Program-made: the position numbers and the translations under genes
The notes under the pieces: model-generated
What the model was told of the DNA's origin: nothing
The model's database searches: none
The model's input: the letters and a program-made list of their open reading frames with translations, nothing else
Assembly: GCA_025360645.1 (NCBI GenBank)
Contig: JANYBT010000056.1
Location: forward strand, 1-64,000
Direction: 5' to 3'
Length of the DNA stretch: 64,000 nt
Origin: Acidobacteriaceae bacterium
GTDB taxonomy: Bacteria > Acidobacteriota > Terriglobia > Terriglobales > Acidobacteriaceae
Part shown: piece by piece, positions 59,364 to 64,000 of the stretch
Layout of the letters: every line of letters begins with the position of its first letter
Position numbering within the stretch: the first letter of the stretch is position 1

Positions 59364-59627
59364 CTAGTGCGAGGCTTTGCGTTTGGCCGCTCGGGCACGG
59401 AGTTTTTGCCGAACTTCCTCGACCATCGCGGGGGTCACCTCAAGTGGAGGACCTGAATTGATGGCACGAAGCAGGAGTTGTTCAAGCTGCTCTTTGGCCT
59501 TGCGCTTTTGATCGGCTCGCACCAATTCGCGGACGTATTCGCTGGCACTACTGTAGGCCCCCTCGCGCACCTGCCCTTCCACATATTCCTTCATGGGATC
59601 GGGAAGAGAGATATTCATGGTTTGCAT
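59364..59627 (-). CDS. parD: ParD-type antitoxin
   Basis: 87-residue antitoxin. The ribbon-helix-helix start is MNISLPDPMKEYVEGQVREG, then AYSSASEYVRELVRADQ, and the C-terminal toxin-binding part is RALRATKRK-like and basic. ATG 59627 follows GAGGAA by 6 bases. The downstream toxin frame is broken, leaving a stand-alone antitoxin that may still repress its promoter or neutralise related toxins. Confidence 0.85.
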   Translation of the reverse strand: MQTMNISLPDPMKEYVEGQVREGAYSSASEYVRELVRADQKRKAKEQLEQLLLRAINSGPPLEVTPAMVEEVRQKLRARAAKRKASH

Positions 59628-59771
59628 AACGAATTCCTCATCCAAATACCTTAGCGGAAATGGCAGTTTTTGTCAGTTATTGGCAAGATGCTGGGCACCC
59701 TTCGCCTCCCCACCGCCCCGACAGGTTTTTTCGTCCTGCAACCTCCCGGCGCAGAGCGCGAGTCGGGTAGG

Positions 59772-61319
59772 ATGAAGAGCTTGGGGCTTCCCGATCAAAA
59801 CAGTCAACCGAGCGATCCGAAGGACCGCACCGCGAGAGCGGTGCGCCAGGCTAGTTCGTCCGCAGCGGCGTGGGAGTTTTCCGCGGTTGGGTTGATCACG
59901 CTGGTCGCGGCCCTGCTGCGGTTTCTGTCGTTAAGCCAGAAGTCGTTCTGGTTCGACGAAGGCGTGAGCGTTGCCATCGCGCGGCTGCCGCTCTATGACT
60001 TCCTGCGCATTCTTTGGCGCCGCGAAGCCAACATGTCGCTGTACTACCTGCTGCTGCGGGGATGGCTCTACCTGGGCCACAGCGAGGGTTGGGTTCGCAG
60101 CCTGTCGGCCCTGTTCGCCATCGCCACCGTTCCACTGGTGTATTGGCTGGGGCGGAAAATGTTCGACGCCCGCACCGGAGCGATCGCAGCGGCTTTGCTC
60201 GCCGTCAATGCGTACCACATCCGCTACGCACAGGAGGCCCGCAGTTATGCGCTCTTCACTCTCCTCGCAACTCTCTCCGTGGGCTTCCTTTGGAATTGCG
60301 CCACCAGCAACTCGGCGAGCAGTCGGCGCTGGCACATCGTCACCAGCGTTCTAACAATTTACGCCCACTTCTATGGGGTTCTGCTGGTGGTATCGGAGTG
60401 GGCGTGGGCGCGGTTTGGGTCGGGATTCGCGTTGATGGTCCATCGCAACTGGCGGCGCATCCTCGTCTTCGCCTCTCCGACCCTGCTCTTCGTAGTGCTG
60501 ACTGGCGTCGGACCGCTGGCATGGATTCCCCGACCGGGGTTTCGGGAAATGTATCAGTTCTTGCTGGCCCTTTGCGGAAACGGCGGAAGGATCCTGCTTC
60601 TGCTCTACGTCGTATGCATCACAACGGCGAGCGTTTCATCTCGCACGGCCGCGGAGCCGACTGATATCGGCAGATCCGCAACTCGATTGCTGCTGCTCTG
60701 GCTCGCGCTGCCGCCTCTGCTTATTCTGTTGGTATCCCAGGCCAGGCCCGTGTTCCTGGGCCGCTATTTTGTGTTCACCCTGCCCGCGTTAGTCCTGCTC
60801 GCTGCCTGCGGCATCACACGAATGTCCGGACGATGGATTTCGCCTCTCCTGCTGGTAATCATGCTATCTCTCTCCCTGCGCGGCACACAGTCCTACTACG
60901 CCCACGATTTCGATATTGAGCGTGAGGATTGGCGCGGCGCTACTAGTTATGTGCTGGCCAATGCGCAACCCGGAGACGCCGTGATTTTTTATACCGTCAT
61001 GGGTCGCATGCCTTACGAGTACTACCGCTGGAACCAACCTGGACCGGAGGTCCTGTGCCCACGCCACGGCGACGCCGTCAGCTTTCGCGACTTCCTGGGC
61101 CATCCGGATCTCGCAATTCTTCAGCCGTCTTTCGCCCAGCATGCACGAGTGTGGCTCATCCTCAGCCATAATCAACGAGGCCTCGGCCAAGGGTCTGACG
61201 CTGCCACAGCATTGCTGGCGTGGGCGCTGGCGAACGCCTATCCGAAGGCTCAACCGCTGGAGTTCCCTGGCGTTCAAGTGCGGCTTTATGCTTCCGCACC
61301 GGCGAACGGAGGTCGCTAG
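59772..61319 (+). CDS. GT39-type membrane glycosyltransferase (first copy)
   Basis: 515-residue polytopic protein of the GT-C class. The first loop has the catalytic-type acidic pair FWFDEGVSVAIARLPLYDFL. About ten hydrophobic segments follow, with AYHIRYAQEARSYALFTLLA near residue 160. A soluble C-terminal tail (about 400-515) probably faces the periplasm. GT39/ArnT-like enzymes use polyprenyl-phosphate sugars to modify lipids or proteins. Start ATG 59772 is preferred; a TTG frame opens earlier at 59670. Confidence 0.82.
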   Translation: MKSLGLPDQNSQPSDPKDRTARAVRQASSSAAAWEFSAVGLITLVAALLRFLSLSQKSFWFDEGVSVAIARLPLYDFLRILWRREANMSLYYLLLRGWLYLGHSEGWVRSLSALFAIATVPLVYWLGRKMFDARTGAIAAALLAVNAYHIRYAQEARSYALFTLLATLSVGFLWNCATSNSASSRRWHIVTSVLTIYAHFYGVLLVVSEWAWARFGSGFALMVHRNWRRILVFASPTLLFVVLTGVGPLAWIPRPGFREMYQFLLALCGNGGRILLLLYVVCITTASVSSRTAAEPTDIGRSATRLLLLWLALPPLLILLVSQARPVFLGRYFVFTLPALVLLAACGITRMSGRWISPLLLVIMLSLSLRGTQSYYAHDFDIEREDWRGATSYVLANAQPGDAVIFYTVMGRMPYEYYRWNQPGPEVLCPRHGDAVSFRDFLGHPDLAILQPSFAQHARVWLILSHNQRGLGQGSDAATALLAWALANAYPKAQPLEFPGVQVRLYASAPANGGR

Positions 61320-61322
61320 TCC

Positions 61323-62924
61323 ATGCCGTCAGGGGTTCGCAGGTTGATGCCGGGCACGCTTGACGAGTGGTTGCCGCCATCCATTCTGGCCGCCGGTTTT
61401 CTCGCCCGCCTCTATCTCGCCCACCTCACTTTTCTTAACCCAGACGAGTGCCTGCACTACTTGTTGGCAGTACAACTGTCCCTGGTCGATGTTTACAAAG
61501 CCACGCTCACTACGGCGCATCCTCCGCTGCTGATCTTCTTGCTCTATTACTGGCGTGGACTCGGACATTCCGAACTCGTACTTCGACTGCCCAGTGTCCT
61601 CGCCGGCACGGCTTCCTGCTGGTTCGCATTCAAGTGGCTGGAGAACCTAGCGGGCCGCCGAACCGGCACCATCGGTCTATTTTTGCTGGCATTCTCGCCG
61701 TCGTTAATTGACGTCTCTGCTGAGGTCCGGCAGTACGCGCTATTACTCTTTTTCATAGCGGCGGCGCTGTTTCTGTTCGACCGCGCCATGGCCCGCAACT
61801 CGCCTCGCGGGATGATGCTATTTTCGCTCGCGCTCTACGGCGCGCTGCTCTCGCATTACTCCTCCCTGGTTTTTGCGCTGAGCATTGGCCTCTACGCTGT
61901 GGTGCGGTTCTTTCGAGAAGAAAGACAAGTGAGGGTCTTGGCGGTCTGGTTGGCGGGACAGGCGGCTGCGCTGGCGCTGTGCGGGTGGTTGTTCATCAGC
62001 CATGTCGCTCGAATTCGAAGCCTCGGCATGCCGCAGGAAATCGCTGACACCTGGCTCCGCAAGTCGATCTTCCACGCCGGCGAAGACAGCCTGCTGCCTT
62101 TTGTGCTTCGCGAGACTATCCGCCTGTTTCGCTACTTGTTTGGCAATGGTTTCGTAGGCGCCTTGGGACTATGCCTAGGTTTGGCCGGTGTGGTCTGGCT
62201 CGTGCGAAACCGGCGCGCATTGCCGCAACATTCCCGTCAACTTGCCTGGCTTCTAACTCTACCGTTTCTGATTACCGCCACGGTCTCGGTCGCTGGATTC
62301 TATCCCTACGGCGGCACCCGGCACGACGTGTTTCTCTCGCTGTTCGCCATGGCGGCGGTGGCGGTTGGGATGGCCGCCTGGACACCGCCGCGACGGTGGG
62401 TAACGCCGCTGCTACTCACGGTGGCCGTGGGGATAGCGAACTGGTCGCCATCGCCCGGCGGGCCCTACATCCGGCCGCGCGACCAGGCCCAGACGCAGAT
62501 GCAGCAGGCGCTTTTGTTCGTCCGCCCTCAGCCCGGCCGCGACTCGGTTATCTTCACCGACTACCAGAGCGGCCTACTGCTGAGCTACTACCTGTGCGGA
62601 CGCTCTATCGTGCAGTTTGAAGGTCCTTTTCAGCCGTTTCAAGATGCGACATGCGGTCAGACCCGGATCGTGGTCTGGCAGTCGCCGGATTGGATGTTCC
62701 ACGCCGAGGAATTTCCGCGGATTCTGCGGGATGCCGAACCGGCTTTTGCCCTCTCGGGTAAGCGAGTCATGCTGTTTCAGGCGGGATGGACGGTAAATGC
62801 AGAACCCGACTTTCGCCAGTTGCTGCAACACTATGGCTGTCCCGCACCTGCCAATTTCGGGAACAACATTCTGGCTTGCGAGATCACTGTGTCTAGCGCT
62901 GCTGGCGACACCACCCGCAACTAA
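61323..62924 (+). CDS. GT39-type membrane glycosyltransferase (second copy)
   Basis: 533-residue polytopic protein related in layout to its neighbour. The first loop has FLNPDECLHYLLAVQLSLVD with an Asp-Glu pair, and TTAHPPLLIFLLYYWRGLGH follows. SAEVRQYALLLFFIAAALFL matches the EARSYAL region of the first copy. It starts 3 bases after the first gene, so the pair is probably an operon or a tandem duplication with divergence. Substrate unknown. Confidence 0.82.
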   Translation: MPSGVRRLMPGTLDEWLPPSILAAGFLARLYLAHLTFLNPDECLHYLLAVQLSLVDVYKATLTTAHPPLLIFLLYYWRGLGHSELVLRLPSVLAGTASCWFAFKWLENLAGRRTGTIGLFLLAFSPSLIDVSAEVRQYALLLFFIAAALFLFDRAMARNSPRGMMLFSLALYGALLSHYSSLVFALSIGLYAVVRFFREERQVRVLAVWLAGQAAALALCGWLFISHVARIRSLGMPQEIADTWLRKSIFHAGEDSLLPFVLRETIRLFRYLFGNGFVGALGLCLGLAGVVWLVRNRRALPQHSRQLAWLLTLPFLITATVSVAGFYPYGGTRHDVFLSLFAMAAVAVGMAAWTPPRRWVTPLLLTVAVGIANWSPSPGGPYIRPRDQAQTQMQQALLFVRPQPGRDSVIFTDYQSGLLLSYYLCGRSIVQFEGPFQPFQDATCGQTRIVVWQSPDWMFHAEEFPRILRDAEPAFALSGKRVMLFQAGWTVNAEPDFRQLLQHYGCPAPANFGNNILACEITVSSAAGDTTRN

Positions 62925-62958
62925 CGCGCGAGGGATTTCATAGCAGCACCTTGCGCCC

Positions 62959-62993
62959 AAAAACAAACAGGCCCCAACCTTTCGGACGGGGCC
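62959..62993 (-). terminator. Terminator of the TPR lipoprotein gene
   Basis: Read on the reverse strand, GGCCCC (62993-62988) pairs with GGGGCC (62975-62970) with an inner CC/GG pair, followed by TGTTTGTTTTT. It lies 22 bases past the stop of the TPR gene and could also serve the convergent glycosyltransferase gene. Confidence 0.75.
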
Positions 62994-63014
62994 ATTTCCT
63001 GAGGAGGAAAGCCT

Positions 63015-63833
63015 CTACTTCTGATCGAGTTGAATACCACCCGCGGCCGGCTGCTTCTCTGCTTTGGCTTTCTTGGTGGCCATGGTCTTGTCCACCCATT
63101 CGTCGGCAGCCTTCAGGTCGGCGCTCCGCGCGGCCGGATCGTCGCATTCCAGATCGGCCCTTTCCCGGTACATCAGGTTCAGATAGGCCATCGCATCATC
63201 GTAATCCGGACGCAGATCCAAAGCTTTCTTCAGATTGTCAATGCCATCCTGAACCACTGCGCCGTTTTTGGCTTTCAACTGGCCGCAGACCTTCTTGTCT
63301 TTCAACGGCTCTTCCGGCTTCAGGCCCAGCTTGACGCGTTCTTCCATCCGAGGCTGATACGACTCGGTCCAATCAATGACCCCGATGGAATAGTAGGTCT
63401 CGGGATCGTTGGGGTCCACCTCCGCCACCTTGTTGTGAAATTGCTTCGCGTCGTCCATTTTCTTCATGTTGAAGTAGAGGGACGCAATGCCCTTCAAGCT
63501 GGTGGTCTGCTGGTCCCGCTCCGGGTTCATTTCCAGCACTTTCTTGAACTGATCGATGGCCTGATTGGCCAAACGGTTATTGTCTTCCGTGTCGGCGCCG
63601 GGAATGTACTGATTGGCATAAGCGGTCGCCAGATACAGCCGGGCGTTCAGCAAGCTTGGATCCAGGTCCACCGCCTTCTGAAAACGGTTGATCGCCTCTT
63701 CGTACTTGGCGTTCTTATACGCCTGCACGCCCTTGTTCAGGTTGTCGCGCGCCTGTAGCTTGGCGCAGCCGGTGCCCGCGAGAAGCGCGAAGCCAGCGGC
63801 CACAATTATCAGCAGTCTCATGCCGTTTTTCAT
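63015..63833 (-). CDS. TPR-repeat lipoprotein
   Basis: 272-residue lipoprotein. The signal peptide ends in a lipobox LLAGTGC (Cys at about residue 23). Three to four TPR units follow: GVQAYKNAKYEEAINRFQKA, QAIDQFKKVLEMNPERDQQT, AKQFHNKVAEVDPNDPETYY and GIDNLKKALDLRPDYDDAMA. The tail is Lys-rich. It is probably a periplasmic scaffold on the outer or inner membrane. Start 63833 is preferred to 63899 because it places the signal peptide correctly. Confidence 0.85.
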   Translation of the reverse strand: MKNGMRLLIIVAAGFALLAGTGCAKLQARDNLNKGVQAYKNAKYEEAINRFQKAVDLDPSLLNARLYLATAYANQYIPGADTEDNNRLANQAIDQFKKVLEMNPERDQQTTSLKGIASLYFNMKKMDDAKQFHNKVAEVDPNDPETYYSIGVIDWTESYQPRMEERVKLGLKPEEPLKDKKVCGQLKAKNGAVVQDGIDNLKKALDLRPDYDDAMAYLNLMYRERADLECDDPAARSADLKAADEWVDKTMATKKAKAEKQPAAGGIQLDQK

Positions 63834-63962
63834 TGCGTCAAAATTCTCCCTTGCCACGGTGTCCGAATCGTTCTTGACCGGCTGCGAGCCCAAGGACATG
63901 GAACCAACGCCGCGATCGATGTGACTCGCCAGCCCTCCCTGGAACAGGCTGACGCCAACATT

Positions 63963-64000
63963 CTAATTGCCGGCTTCAATCTTGGCAGTGATCAAACCCA
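63963..64000 (-). CDS. C-terminal end of a gene continuing beyond the window
   Basis: Only about 11 codons are visible on the reverse strand (ending GLITAKIEAGN and a TAG). Nothing identifies the product. It would lie upstream of the TPR lipoprotein gene in the same direction. Confidence 0.3.
   Translation of the reverse strand, partial: GLITAKIEAGN

Noticed and set aside
1-64000. CRISPR arrays, insertion sequences, prophage and tRNA or rRNA genes
   Set aside because: No regularly spaced repeats, transposase or integrase frames, or cloverleaf/rRNA sequence were recognised.

Overview
This window is a GC-rich stretch from a diderm, flagellated bacterium. L-ring and P-ring genes (flgA/H/I), very dense gene packing and the style of the housekeeping half (M49 and M1 peptidases, PASTA protein, divided acyl-CoA carboxylase, TPR lipoprotein) fit an Acidobacteriota genome best. 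That assignment is inference from gene content, as no rRNA marker is present.

Positions 1-35,500 hold one nearly complete flagellar regulon. It opens with a regulatory trio: a sigma-54 activator lacking a DNA-binding domain, a FlrB/FleS-like kinase and an FlrC-like activator. Next come flgB-flgC-fliE-fliF-fliG-fliH-fliI-fliJ, then fliK-flgD-flgE, then a short SpoA gene with fliO-fliP-fliQ-fliR-flhB-flhA-fliA-fliN and an unusual zinc-ribbon/MshEN gene, then flgF-flgG-flgA-flgH-flgI-flgJ, and flgM-(small ORF)-flgN-flgK-flgL. A reverse-strand block holds fliC-fliD-fliS and a FliT-like gene. The region closes with flbD-motA-motB, cheR and an HDOD gene. fliM, fliL, flhF, flhG, fliW and csrA are not seen here.

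The regulation can be partly read from the DNA. Three sigma-54-type -24/-12 sequences lie before fliK, the first SpoA gene and flgF, each ending exactly 24 bases before the start codon. FliA (sigma-28) sites with the TAAA-N15/16-GCCGAT pattern lie before flgM (two in tandem) and fliC. Together with FlrB/FlrC, FliA and FlgM this gives a classical hierarchy: sigma-54 for hook and export genes, sigma-28 for filament genes.

Positions 35,500-64,000 are mostly housekeeping: a lone receiver, an M49-M1 peptidase pair, a SurA-like isomerase, an OB-HD exonuclease, aroC, def-fmt-rsmB, a cell-envelope set (S41 protein, PBP1A, PASTA protein), an alkylguanine transferase, a serine esterase, a peroxiredoxin, a VOC protein, carboxylase subunits, a beta-propeller protein, a ParD antitoxin with a broken ParE, two GT39-type membrane glycosyltransferases and a TPR lipoprotein.

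The most notable observations are: a Bcp peroxiredoxin whose peroxidatic cysteine codon is an in-frame TGA followed by a SECIS-like hairpin (probable selenoprotein); an S41 processing-protease homologue with Gly and Glu at the catalytic Ser and Lys positions; a zinc-ribbon plus MshEN (c-di-GMP-type) protein inside the flagellar operon; and the shared sigma-54 promoter geometry. No gap between genes exceeds about 300 bases.
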